Origin: Typha latifolia
Taxonomy: Eukaryota; Streptophyta; Magnoliopsida; Poales; Typhaceae
Reading direction: 5' to 3'
DNA: 64,000 nt
Assembly (NCBI GenBank): GCA_019914945.1
Contig: CM034103.1
Location: 6,076,001-6,140,000 of the forward strand
Part shown: positions 12,801 to 24,215 of the stretch, piece by piece
How positions within the stretch are numbered: the first letter of the stretch is position 1
Layout of the letters: the number at the start of each line of letters is the position of its first letter
The notes under the pieces: model-generated
The model's input: only the letters and a program-made list of their open reading frames with translations
Database searches by the model: none
Told to the model about the DNA's origin: nothing
Made by a program: the position numbers and the translations under genes

Positions 12801-15800
12801 GGGTTTGTTAAACCCCGTGCCCTTCCTCCCCCTTGGTGGGCTGCGGTCATACCGCGGCCCCCACCGGAGTCCTGGGTGGGCTGCGGTCGACGCGGCCCAC
12901 CCGGAGCCCACTGGTGGTGGGGCTGCGGTCCGGCCCCCCGGCCCACTGGAGGCTTGGTTGGGTGGGTGGCCGCAGGCCGCCACCCACCAACCAAGCCTTT
13001 GGTGGGGTGTGGTTGGACCCAGCCCACTTCGGCCAAACTTGTGGGCTGCGGTCAATTGCGGCCCACCTTGGCCCTTTTTGCCTATTAGGTTAGGTTTGAG
13101 TCTACCTATTGCCTCTAGCCTAGCCCGTTTGGGTCCATTTGGACCCTATAACTCGTTTACCATTTTCACCTAATTTGATTAGCCCGATCCTTAATTTTGG
13201 GATAATATAAGATTCCTAGGATACCCTTGACTCGTACCAAACATAAATGTGCTAATAAGATAGTTAATTCTATTAGTTCGCTAATGACTTTACTTGCGTG
13301 AATTAATAGGATTGACACCGCGTGAGGAAGATTTTGGGATCCGGACTAGGCGACGAGTTTTACCTTACCGTGGAGACCTCCCAGGCGAGTAGAGTTATAC
13401 AAATCTAGAATAACATGATACAGTAGGAAATGTCAGTATTAATGCATGCAGTTGGTACTCCCTGTTATATCTTTTGCATATGTAGTTATTTATAATCTGT
13501 TCAAAGATAGTATCATGAGAAAGATAATGTGTATGATAATGCTTTACATGTGTCTGTATGGTATACCGTTGCATAGATGTATGATTCTTTGTGGATATGG
13601 ACTGTAATGATCATGATGACTATAACATGCTTTATACACGCATAAACACTGCACCACTTCCACCTATCATTAGTAGTCGAATTCTGACTAGGCAGTACCC
13701 CTACTCACTCAGCCCAGGGTTATATCATATATGTCTATACTATTAGCAGCCTACACCTGAGGTCGGGAAGCCTGTGTGGCATTCAGGTAGTTATACTGCA
13801 TAGTCAGGACTAGATTATAATGATAGAAGAATATGATTGTGAGGCGGGGATATAACTCTAGCGGTACAGACGACGCGGGGTTAGGGCGTCGTTGATGAGC
13901 CGAGGGCTCTGATTCTCCGCCGGGGCGGTGATGATTTAGAGAGAGTGAGATATGGGCTTACGGCCGGGGTCCCGAGTCGATGGCCACGAGACAACCGGTC
14001 ACATGTAGTGTCGCCATACACGTGTAGGTGACATTACCGCTAGATGTGTATATATCCCCCTCGATGTATGTGATGATGGATGATTGTTTCGTAGGAGTAT
14101 TTACCTGTGTGGTGAATAGCTCGGTGAGCGATGATAAGTATGATTATTGTTTTGGTAGACATGAGATGACTAAACTGCTATTTTATTGCTATGCATAGCA
14201 TGTAAACCTATGATTGAGATGTGTACGAATAAGAGATTGTCTCAAACTTTATATCTGTGTGAACTGATCATAATATGTTTGGTAAACTAGCATGTTCCAA
14301 GATAGTGATTGGTAATCTTTATCAACTGCATTGACTTAGTTAATTGGGGTAAGTCATTTTAAATAAGCATGTCGTTATCGTTAGCAAATTTAGGCATACA
14401 TTGGATATACACCTGTGATGTCATTATTTTAGATTGTATGAATCCTACTCGCTGGGCTGTAAGCTCACCCCTCGTGGCGTATTATTTCAGAGCTAGGGGA
14501 CGCAGGTGCGGATAGCGAGAAGTAGCCGTTTTCTTTCTTTTTAGTACTTATGTTAGTTGTTTTAAGCCCCTGCGAGGGTATGATGATGACGTCGTATTTT
14601 TGGACTTTAACATAGTATTTTGGATGTATATTTGGAAGGCTTGTTGTGGCCTGTGGAACTTGTATCCGGACTCCTTTAGTTGAGTTATTTATGGTGAAAT
14701 TGTGTGGTTGTGTGCCTTGTGAAATCCTTGTACTGACAGGTCATGTGATGTACCGCGTGGGAGGATTTACCCACGCGGTTTACACGTGTATTTGGATGTT
14801 TGGGTGTTTCATCAACTATAACAAAAGATTATTCGGAAAGGAACTACCCAGAGGCATGTGTGGAAAACAAAAACAAAGCCACATAATCCAATATCTTCCT
14901 TCGATCAGCAGGCAGCTCCTTCCAAGAATCTAAAGGATGAAAAAGAGTGTATATCAATGCTTACAAGATGTATAGAAATGAGAAATAGATAACTAGTGAG
15001 GAAGATCGAAACAAGTTTTCAATTCAGTAAAGAACATATATCGCTTACCAAGACGTCGTAGAATTTCTGAGAAAGTGTCGTGGAAGCAAGAAGAACATGC
15101 ATCAAGAAATTTCTTATTACATCTTATCAGACTCAATTGCACATGCCATGGCGATTCTGTTTGCATCAGTCGCTAAGAAACAATAGATGGTGTCAGTCTT
15201 CCAAGTTTGTTATTAAATACATTACTGCAATAAACAAGAAAAGAGAATTTTAGAAGATGATGTAAAAACACCTACTTGGAAAAATCCAACCACAAAAAGC
15301 TTATCCAATTTGACAACAATTCGATCAAGGAAATCCAGGTCATCAAATGTTATACCAAACATGTCGACTTCTCTTTTCACTTTAGTCAGCATCCTAAAAG
15401 ATAGCAAAAACAAACAAATAAAATTGCAAAGCCGGCTTGTAGAAAGTTAACAAAATAAGAACAAATGTTCTGGTAGATGAAAATCAAGCACGACTAACTC
15501 AGAATGCACAAAAGAAATATAATTTTTAATATCACGTATCAGCCACATCAGTTGTTTCAACCACTCTATAGGTCATTTCAATTTCAAACTATTTTTTAAT
15601 TACTTCAATTCCAGAAAATCGTATGGACATAGGAAAAAACTATAAAAGAAGTTCAGGCAAATTAGAATAAGGATAAGAAAATTTAGATTATTCACACAAG
15701 ATAGTAGCAACATTATACAAAGTGTGAAAGTACTAAGAACAATATTGAATTTCTAATGGATCCTAATGCACATCAACATGGTTATTTCTGCAACAACAGT

Positions 15801-18581
15801 AGCTAGAAACCACCTACAGGGAAGTCTAATAACCACTTTTGCATTAGTGTAGGAAGTGTTAAAAAACATCAATAGTTGATGTCACAAGTAGGATTCACGT
15901 CAAATCCAACTTGTGATCTGACCCATATCTAGACTGCATAAAAAAAAATCAAAATTTTGTGTCTACAGCCAATATGACGAATATAGCAACCGATACAACC
16001 AATATATATTAGACGATACAAACAGTGGACCAATATGATGAAAGTAGGCTGAAACCACAGGAAACCATGTGACAATTCCTATTTCAGATTGGTAATGGTC
16101 AATACAGATATGTATTAGTATCAGTTAATACTTCAAATCATTATATATACTTATATAGTTAAGTACTAAGAAGTGGTGGAGCCCGGATTTAGTGTCTGTG
16201 TGCATGGGCAAGAGGGCAAAGCCATTAGATTCACTCTCATTCCAATTTACATTGAAGCATATAAAATCTAACTGAAGTTCTACCAGGTAACTACCTAAAA
16301 ATTTAAATGAAACAATAACACAAAATTCATCTAAAGTAGCATAATTTTGTGCTTAAGAAATATAGCAGATCTTAGAGTTTCTAAGGCATAGTAAATCTAG
16401 AAATGAATAATGAAAAGTTGATTTGTGTTGGACTAGAACTGGCCTTAGATAACTGTAGGTATACTCAAGTCAACTATTCTACAATCTACATTTGACATGG
16501 TGTGTTAGATTATATATGCTTGTGTTGGTTTTTATCAGAATTTCTTACAAGAAACCCTCATAAAATCCCCTACAAGCCTCTACTATCAACAGAAATTGAA
16601 GAACCTAAAATTAAAGCAAACGGTACCCATGGTTAAAATTGGCCGATCCTGACCCGAAATTAGTCTAGAGACTCATGTCGATCTGGGATTGGCTAGTTTT
16701 GGCGGTCTCGACCATATCGGTTGAATTAATCAAATCGGCCGAAAATAATTTGTTTTAAGATTTATGTCAAATCAAAGATGTATCTTAACCTAAAAGACAT
16801 TAGTAATTGATGTCTTCAGATGTCTTCAGCTGTCTTCTTTTTAAATTTTAAATTTTTACCCTCTATCTCTCAAACACCTTCTCCTACCTCTCACACTTCA
16901 CTAAGGTCATTCGATGGCCGATCCAATGAGCTCCTCTAGCTACTCTGCATTCTGGTGAACTCAAATAAATAATTTTTTTCTTATTTTTCTTCTCTTTCTA
17001 CCCACTCTTTTTTTCTTACTGCTACAGACAATTTCTCTCTTCACTATTGTTCCGCAGTAGTAATTTATGAGTATAATTTGTCAAGTTTATGTCAAAATAT
17101 ATTATAGTTTTGAGTGAATTTTTTTGTTTAGTTTTTAGATTTCATATGTAACTATTTTTTTCTATTATTTTTTCTAAATTTTCCTGCATTTTTAAATATT
17201 TAGATTTTTACATAATTAAAAATAATTTGGTCTGATATGAGCGGCCAATAAAATTGATACAGCTAATACATATCGTTTTTTCTAACAGCGGATTCCAATA
17301 CTGAGTTTTAGAACCTTGATGCTAACAAATCGATACAAGCTTCTAGTTAAACTAGGGACATCAAAACAAGAAAATATAACCTACTTGATTTGAAAATCTA
17401 GAGGGATTGATGCTTTGATGATCAACTTGCATAAGAGGCAACCTACCAAAGTAGTAAATAATTTATCTTCTCCTTGTTTAGAACACAATATTATGGACAG
17501 AAACATGATGTAAGAATTAAGAAACAGCAGTCGTTTGGTAGAACCAAAATGTAATTGGACAGGTCTGCACCATTATGAAGTTTTTTCAATCTTTAGAATA
17601 GAACACACATAGTAAGCAAATTCAAGAATTCATCATATGTTGCAATAACAAATTAAAGGATGACATTACCTCACGAAGAGAGATAAGTAGTTCTTTATGT
17701 TGCCATTTTGCTTCAAGATCTCATCCAAGACAAGAAACATTGCCAACCCATTACCAAATGATTCAAAGACCGTTCTCAAGTTAGAACTCTTAAATGAGTT
17801 CAACGGCCGGACATTCTTATCATGAAGCGAGTAGATAGCATTGAGCTGCTGGAGCAAATTACCCAGGACTGCTGTCATCCCGTTCACTGTCTCATAGAGT
17901 TGCACAAACAAGGGCAATGCCCGGCCAAATGCCTTCTGTGGCTCACCTTCCAGAAGCACTTCTTGTGGGCTTGAGCGGTGCCCAAACAAGAGAAGCTGCC
18001 GATACAAATTCTTTGAGGCCTAAAGGATAGATTTTGATATCAAATTAAGCATTCTGACAACAATGCGAATAGGGAATTGGTATTAAATTATGATTATGAG
18101 GCCCCGAGGTGAGGTTATGGTACCAAATTAAGCATTCTGCGGACTAAAGGAGAGATTTTTATGAGAAATTAACCAATCTCAAAAACGATTTGAATAGGGA
18201 ATTGAGAAGGGGAGGGGTCATACGAATTGGGAGAGGCGGGAAATCTCCAGGCAGTCGTGAGACAGGACCATGAGGAACTTGGAGACGGCGACGTTGTCGG
18301 AGTCGAGGAGGGAGGAGAGATCACAGTGCTCGATGGGCTCCACGTGGAGACGAACCGGATCGGAACTCGAGGTTGTGGATGAGGAGGAGGAAGAGGGAGA
18401 GGTGAAGGGATCGCCGTGGAGACCGGAGAGGAGGTCGTGCGCTCGGTATCGCCATTCATCCACGACGCGCCGCAACTTTTCTTGCTGCTCTAAGAGCACT
18501 GAGGAAGAAGAGGAGAAGGAGTCAGAAGGAGAGGGAGGTGGGAGAAGGAGAGCATCGGGAGAAAGCCTTACGCGAGGCCAT
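3860..18581 (-). CDS. WASHC4: WASH complex subunit 4 (SWIP/WASHC4-like), N-terminal 13 exons, partial
   Basis: WASHC4/SWIP is a core subunit of the endosomal WASH complex that drives Arp2/3 actin nucleation. Exons, in transcript order: 18572-18581, 18224-18498, 17670-18019, 15276-15393, 15049-15172, 14848-14929, 9401-9620, 7117-7186, 6980-7033, 4895-4963, 4212-4268, 4038-4145, 3860-3932. All have GT/AG borders and agree in phase except exon 6/7. They total 1610 nt, about 536 codons; the human protein, recalled from general knowledge, has about 1170. Exon 3 (LYRQLLLFG, then LDEILKQNGNIKNY) and exon 4 (FLDRIVVKLDKLFVVGFFQ) align in order with the human N-terminal region. Later exons carry RDWQAIKDSLSCW, LANRLHMLV and MRSLPHVLNIIQKD. 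The ATG sits in a good context (accgccATGg), and the first coding exon is only 10 nt. At exon 6/7 the phases clash by one base, giving an early TGA if spliced as GT-AG. No exon was recognised left of 3860. The family call is from remembered alignment, not a search. Confidence 0.75.
5392..6893. mobile_element. Solo LTR in WASHC4 intron 9, TSD CACAA
   Basis: Begins TGTAACAACCCAG and is flanked by CACAA on both sides (5387-5391 and 6894-6898), the 5-bp duplication typical of LTR retrotransposons. The right end reads cgagcagtga rather than a clean ..CA, so it is a little decayed. No gag or pol inside, so it is a solo LTR. It lies between exons 9 and 10 of WASHC4. Confidence 0.7.
7911..8486. mobile_element. 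Non-autonomous DNA element (GGTTTTTAAAGGCGGCC type) in WASHC4 intron 7
   Basis: Starts GGTTTTTAAAGGCGGCCAAG and carries GCGGCC and CCGCC-rich ends around an AT-rich middle. An 11-bp direct repeat TATTGCATCAT flanks it (7900-7910 and 8487-8497), longer than the 8-9 bp of hAT/Mutator types, so part may be chance. It also contains CTCTTTTT-rich tracts. Superfamily not certain. Confidence 0.55.
10149..11462. mobile_element. Non-autonomous hAT-type element with 8-bp TSD CTACAACT
   Basis: Exact 8-bp duplications CTACAACT at 10141-10148 and 11463-11470. Imperfect inverted ends: left CAAGGATGGCCGTGCCAGTA, right (reverse complement) CAGTGATAGCTGTGCCAGTG. Subterminal zones are packed with GTGCCAGT / GGCACGGC words on both strands (10150-10300 and 11330-11455), and the middle is AT-rich. 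Eight-base duplications and CA..TG ends fit the hAT superfamily. There is no transposase; the 88-codon frame at 10601-10867 (tyrosine/proline-rich) is unassigned. It sits in WASHC4 intron 6. Confidence 0.85.
12279..14811. mobile_element. Solo LTR (TGTAACACCCC family), TSD TCAAC, in WASHC4 intron 6
   Basis: Starts TGTAACACCCCAA and ends GGGTGTTTCA, with TCAAC at 12274-12278 and 14812-14816. Its first 850 bp are GC-rich and give many long chance frames. No gag/pol was seen. It lies 31 bp from the exon 6 donor of WASHC4. A shorter relative is at 19122-20922. Confidence 0.88.
15880..16180. repeat. Degenerate CCAATAYG-rich stretch
   Basis: Contains repeated words such as ccaatatgacgaatatagc, ccgatacaaccaatatat and ccaatatgatg, related in wording to the right-end block of the GGCCGATC repeats. 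Intronic in WASHC4; edges approximate. Confidence 0.3.
16629..17322. repeat. GGCCGATC-type repeat, copy 2, in WASHC4 intron 3
   Basis: Left end atggttaaaattggccgatc; right block gcggccaataaaattgatac ... ttttagaaccttgat. Loosely inverted ends (GGTT..AAAATTGG..CGATC) and the same internal order as the other copies. Confidence 0.6.
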
Positions 18582-19121
18582 GGCGGTTCGGTGCCGGGAT
18601 CTTAGGGGTAAATTGCACGAAGCTGAAAATAGAGGAAGTCGAGCTGCATTTTACCACTGAAAAAATAAAAAGGGACTAGAGCAAGGAATAGGATCACCAA
18701 CCATATAACATATTTGGTAAGTCAAATTAATCTTTCTTAAATTGGTATTAACCCACTGGAATAAAATATGGGGTCATTTGAAGGAAAAAATAAAACTTTA
18801 GTTCTTTAAAATAACAAAATTAGATATAGAGGTAATTATATGAACCAATCCGTGCTCGAATTGCCAATGGTCCGCATAGCCCCCCCAAGAAGGTAACCTC
18901 ATCAGGCTTGACATTGCGAGACAACGTCTTTGAACAAACCCAAAGCTTTTGTTGCCCATCCTAGTGAGCAAACCCAAATAGCATTGAGTTCCAAGACACT
19001 ATATCTTTCATACTGATGTTGTCAAACACTTTGTTTGAGCTTTGGATGTCACCAGACTAGCACAAGCATGAAGCACCACATCCACACCAAAGTAAAATCA
19101 TTGGGCCTGACACAGTTCTTT

Positions 19122-20922
19122 TGTAACACCCCAAATTTAAAAAAAAAAAAGGGGGGGACCCGCGCACGCGCTGAGCGCATACGTGCGTCCCAACACCTTG
19201 CCACCCCGTCCTCCCCTTCTCCCTTTCTTCTTCTTCCTCTTCTCTTGCTGTGCACGCAACATTCCCAGCCTCCCCTATTTCTTCTCCACCTCGCCACTTC
19301 TCTTTCCCTCCTCTCTCTCTCTCAGGCGAGTTGCCGACGCTGACGCCGGAGCCGACGAAGCCAAGCGCACGAATCGCGGTTAGCCCCTAAACCCCCTTGT
19401 AAATTAGTAGTTTAACCCCCCCACCCTCACCATCGTTGGAGTCCCCGGCGGCCGATAACTCCGCGTCTAGCCCCAGGTCCGAGAGCCCCGGTGGAAGGGG
19501 GGCTCTCTAGTCGAGCTTCGGGCCCTTGGTGAAGGGAGGAAGGACCTCCATGGCCGCCGGCCATCGAGCGCACCCCATCGCCGTCGAGCCCTCCTCCCCT
19601 CTTTCCTTTTTCCTCCCTTTCACTTACCCGTCGGCCTCGTGCTGCGCCGCCGGCCTCGTGCTGCGCCGCTGGCCTCATGGTTGTGCCGCTGACCTCGTGC
19701 TACACCGCCGGCCTTGAGGCTGCGCCACTAGCATCGCTACCTCGTGGGCCTTTTCTCCCCTCCCTCTATCTCCTTCCCTCGGAAGGAGATGGTGTGGGAG
19801 GGTAGGGGTTAAACAAACCCCCACCTATCCCCTTAGTGGGCTGTGCTGAACTGCACCCACAGCTAGCCTTGGTGGGCTGTGGTTAGACCCCTACCCCACC
19901 TCATGCAACCTTGTGGGTTGCAGTTGGACTGCAGCCCACCAAGGCCCCCTTGCCTATTAGGTAGGCTTGAGCCTAACCCAATACCCCTAGTCTAGTCCAT
20001 TTGGGGCTATTTATACCCTATAGCCTCATTCCTCTATTTCACTTGATTAATTAGCCTAACCACACCCGTAATAATAATTTATTATCATGTGAATTTTAGG
20101 ATAACATAGAACTCACCCTAGGGGAACCTTGACTCATGTATACACCTAAACATAAATTCTCTAATAAGTAAATTTATTCTATTAATTTGCTAATCTTGCG
20201 TATGACCTTACTTGCGTGAATTATTAGGATTGACACTACGTGAGGAGGATTTTGGGATTCTGGAGCAGTCAGCTAGCTGAGAAGATTTAGATTACTGTGG
20301 AGACCCCCAGGCAAGTAGAGTTGATACAAGTCTAGAATAATGTAGTTACAATTATTATACCTTCCATGATACTGTAGGAATGTTGGTATTAGTACATGCA
20401 TCTAGTGTACTATGATGTATCTTGATATGTGCAGTTATTGATAGTTTACTCATCATGATATTATAAGAATGCTAGCATATGCATTAGTGCAACGATACTC
20501 TACATGTATCATGTATGATAAACTCTTGCATAAATATTTGTTGTAAATATAGAATGTAACGATCATGATAACTATGACATGCCTTATACACTCACAGACA
20601 ATGCACCACTTCCATCTATGATGAGTAGTCGGGTTCTGACTAGGCAATGCCCCTACTCACTCAGCCCAAGGTTAATGGTAGAGTGTATCTTATATTGACA
20701 TTGTATATTAGACTTTAGCGTTATATTTTGGATGTGTATCTTGAAGGCTTGTTGTGGCATGTGGAACTTATATCTGGACTCTTATGGTTGAGTTTATTTA
20801 TGGTATGAACTTGTGCTGTTATATGCCTTGTGAAATCCTATTACTGACAAGTCATATGATGCACTGCGTGGGGGAATTTACCGACGCGGTTTACACGTGT
20901 ATTTGGAGGTTTTGGTGTTTCT
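19122..20922. mobile_element. Solo LTR, same family as 12279-14811, TSD TCTTT
   Basis: Starts TGTAACACCCCAAA and ends GGTGTTTCT, with TCTTT on both sides (19117-19121 and 20923-20927). It matches 12279-14811 in order but lacks the middle-to-right segment (about 13740-14580), and its final CA has become CT. It interrupts the PPR pseudogene. Confidence 0.82.
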
Positions 20923-20978
20923 TCTTTGCCATATCTAGGAAGAAGAATGCAAGGGCTCCTCTCCACTTCTATTCCCAC

Positions 20979-21353
20979 TAGGGATGTAAACGAGTCGAGC
21001 TTGAGCGAGCTGGGCCCAACTCAGCTCGGCTCGAGAGGAAGAAAATCTTGGCTCAAGCTGAAAAGGTTTGGCTTGGCTCGGCTCGTCTTTAGCTCGATAA
21101 GGCTCAAAATAGTATTTAGTAGATAGAATTCGAACCCAAACTGCTGAGTAATAAAATTTATTTTAACCAACTATGCTATCTAATATTTATATATTTATTT
21201 TGGTCTATATATATAATATCATCTCATATATTATATATTGAGCCTATTCGAGCTGAGCTCGAGCAAGCTGACTCTAGCTCGGCTCATTTACAGCTCGAAT
21301 CGAGCTCTAAACGAGCCGAGCTCACGAGCCGGTGAGCTTTTCTGACGGCCCTA
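20979..21353. mobile_element. Short hAT-like element rich in GAGCTCG words
   Basis: Inverted ends TAGGGATGTAA and TAGGGCCGTCA (reverse complement of the right end), with GAGC/GCTCG-rich subterminal stretches. Flanking 8-mers ATTCCCAC (20971-20978) and AATTTCAC (21354-21361) match at 5 of 8 bases and look like a decayed 8-bp duplication. It interrupts the PPR pseudogene. Confidence 0.6.
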
Positions 21354-21869
21354 AATTTCACAAACTCGGTGATCATTGATCTCCACGAGATGATGTTGTT
21401 GGTCTCACGTCGCCAAAACTATGTTAGCATCGATTATCACATTCCATGAGACTTGAGATCAAGTCTTCATGGACTGAAAGATCCTCAATGCATCATCTAT
21501 GGAAGCCAAATTTAGTATTAAAAAAGCTGAGCAAAGCATTATTGACCTCAACAACAGCATTGTGCCTTCTTTGAATTAGTATTGCATGGATCATAGTCAA
21601 TGTATGGGTCCAACAACTATGAGCAGGTATTCATGATGATTACTTATGTTGCATTATCCCCTTCAAAACCCAAAATCCACATCCCCTTGAACAACCCTAA
21701 ACACAACTCACTATCGCCAATCTGAGCATAGCCCTTGATAAATATATTCCATGCAACCGTACTTCTAGTAGACATTTCGTCGAAGAGCTTCTGCGCATTA
21801 TCAAACTAACCAGAACTTACATATGCATAGAGAATTTCATTAAGCCCGACTAGCCTGGCTGATGGGCGG

Positions 21870-23340
21870 TAATGGGCTAGATCAGCCCGCCTTATGATCA
21901 TTTTTAATTTAGTATAAAGAATAAAGTCATTCAGTTTTAAAAGCTTAATCTTACAACTACTAAATTCTAAGAGCTTTTTTCTGTAAATAGCCTATGAAAT
22001 ATGTGCTAATTTATCCTTTCTTTTCTTATCTCAGGTGTTTGGTCGAGGAGAAAAAAAAATTGGGACAAAGTCTAAGTTATCCCATTTTAGGAAAAAGATC
22101 AAATTGACCCCTCTCAAATATTTTACCTAATATATTATACTTAGTAATATATTAGAATATGTTCGTCGGGAAAAAAATGTTTTATATTGTAATATTCATC
22201 TGTGATGCTATTTGTGATGGCTTCGTGTTATCTAAATTATAGTGAATTAATTTTGAGCTAGAAATTTTACAAATAACTATAAGAAGATAATATAATAGTT
22301 GTAAAATGATATTACAGTTTATATTTAAGTTTTAACCAAATGGGATTTTCCACCTTTCTCAAAAAAAATACAAATACAATATCTATCAATATAAAACCAA
22401 GGAAAGGGTAATAAGTTGATCATTTTTCCCCTTATCCCAACTATTACAACTAAATATCATTTTATCCTTTATTTTTATTTAATATATCATTACATTTAGA
22501 ACATTTTGTCTGATAAATCTAAGATAGGTTTGATATAGCAAATTTACCGGTTTTATGTTTTTATTGTAAAATCACCTAAATTTACTATTTTATAAATTAT
22601 TTACCATTGCCTTACCACCACAAGGTGTTTCTCTATAAAGGTTAATTATATAGAATATAAGAAAAATGTTTGAAAGTACATGTCTTTTCAGTCTCATTTT
22701 GACACGAATAATAAATGCTTTTCCTTATTAAGAAGTTGCATATGGGAGATAGTGCTACTTATCACAAGAGATAAATAATGTTTGAAAAGATCTCTCCGCC
22801 TGATAGGCTATTGAACGATTTTCTTAAGATCTAAATTTATTGTAGGAAGTAGTCCACATAACTGAGAGAAAATATTCACCAAATATTCTCCCGTAATCAG
22901 AAAATTATGAAATAAAGTAAAATCGATCCATAACTCTCTGATCTACATTTTTTGTATTTACACCCTTCGCAGATTCGAACTACAACTGAGACGAAATACG
23001 ATATAGTGCAGTTGATGGTGGTAGTGATGGGTGGAGTAGATGTTAGGATTATGGATGATAATGGAGATGAGAGTGGATGATTGATGTTGTTTAAGGGATA
23101 AAGACAAAGGGGAAGAACTAGTCGAGATCCCAAGGAAGAGGGAGGACTCGACAGATGAGGGAGATTAGAAATTAGGAGAGACCTTGCTAACGATAGAGGT
23201 GGTAGGTTGGTGAAAAGGGAGGACAGAGATTAGCATAGAAAGACTAGAGAGAAGATAGAGAGGTAACAAACCAATATTTCAATAGCATTCTAATTTTGGC
23301 TGCCATCCACACCTTTAGAAGTTAGCCAACAAGCCAAAAT
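21870..23340. other. AT-rich intergenic DNA, nothing recognised
   Basis: No coding exons or clear element ends were seen on either strand; only short chance frames. Confidence 0.5.
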
Positions 23341-23364
23341 AATAATTATTAACCCTAATTCTAG

Positions 23365-23545
23365 TGGACTCCCGTCGATCGTGTTTGAACGCACAAAAGA
23401 TGTTCTTTGTCAATGCGAACATGATGTAGACGTTCGAACGCGCCCGACCGCGTTCTAACGCGCATTTCACGTTCTCTATTTTTGCAAACCTGATGCAGAC
23501 ATTCGCAAAGGCGTTCGAACACACCCCCAACCGCGTTCGAACGCG
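23365..23545. repeat. Tandem array with CGTTCGAACGCG palindromes
   Basis: Two diverged units repeat the order gatgYagac, cgttcgaacRcRccc, (c)cgcgttcKaacgcg (23420-23462 and 23489-23545), each with a self-complementary TTCGAA core. It is GC-rich inside AT-rich DNA. Confidence 0.6.
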
Positions 23546-24177
23546 AATTACAGAAAATTTATTTTAATAAAAATAAATAACTAATACAATAATAAAAGAC
23601 TCTAACTAAGTGTATCACCTTCTCAAAAGAATAGGTTAAAACAATGTGTAATTTTTATTGAAGCACAAGAGCAAGACTTGTGTAACAATCCTTAAAGAAA
23701 CACTGAGCATGTCGCGTGGCAGCCCTCGTGCCTCTTATATGGGCCAGCTGGCCTTAAGGATCCCACCGCCCTGCCGCTGTCGGCGCCGCAACTCCCACCG
23801 TCTCATTATCTCTCTAAATTCTTCTCTCTCTCCATAATCTCTCTCTTGCTCTTTCTCTTTCTCTTTCTCCATTTTAATCTCTCTCTTATCTCTCTCGGAC
23901 TACTACTGTCGACCACCTCGAACTGTTTTTGCCGTCATCACCGTTGAGTTGCTATTGCCTATAAGGCTTTCCCTCTCCTCCTTTTTCTTTTCTCTTTGCT
24001 CTCTCTCCACTTTTCCCTTCAGCTTAGGTTTGTCAGAATTGAGCCATCAGCGAGAGGCCGGCCACTAGCTTGCCAGTAGCGATAAAGCCCCCCCCCCCAT
24101 CATCCCAGCTCCCCCTCCCTCCTTATTCTCCTTTTTTTTCTTCTTTCCCTTCTTATTCTTCTTCTTTCCCTTCTTAT

Positions 24178-24215
24178 TCTTCTTCTTCTTCTTCTTCTTC
24201 TTCTTCTTCTTCTTC
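24178..24215. repeat. (TTC)n microsatellite
   Basis: Uninterrupted TTC/CTT run inside outer LTR copy A. The equivalent place in copy B (25325-25370) is also a TTC run, so the tract belongs to the family. Confidence 0.9.

Larger units (their letters stand above)
18860..21870 (-). pseudogene. Pentatricopeptide-repeat (PPR) protein pseudogene, split by two elements
   Basis: PPR proteins bind organellar RNA. On the minus strand, 21870-21640 encodes NAQKLFDEMSTRSTVAWN and KGYAQIGDSELCLGLFKGM, a classic PPR pair. Next comes ISWRSMITEFVK (21420-21370), then the DNA is cut by a 375-bp element (20979-21353) and a solo LTR (19122-20922). It resumes with CVRPNDFTL, then VFDNISMKDIVSWNSML (19030-18975), a stop after GFAH, and after frameshifts KPDEVTFLGGLC (about 18915-18885). 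Several in-frame stops and shifts lie outside the insertions, so the gene is dead. The SW/PDEVTF spacing looks like a PLS-type PPR. Start and end are not found; edges are approximate. Confidence 0.8.

Noticed and set aside
12293..13173. Several long open frames on both strands (up to 247 codons)
   Set aside because: They lie in the GC-rich first part of a solo LTR, overlap in many frames and are low-complexity proline/arginine/alanine translations.
18169..18605. Frames overlapping WASHC4 exon 2, including a 111-codon plus-strand one
   Set aside because: Shadows of the real exon, produced by its serine-rich codons.
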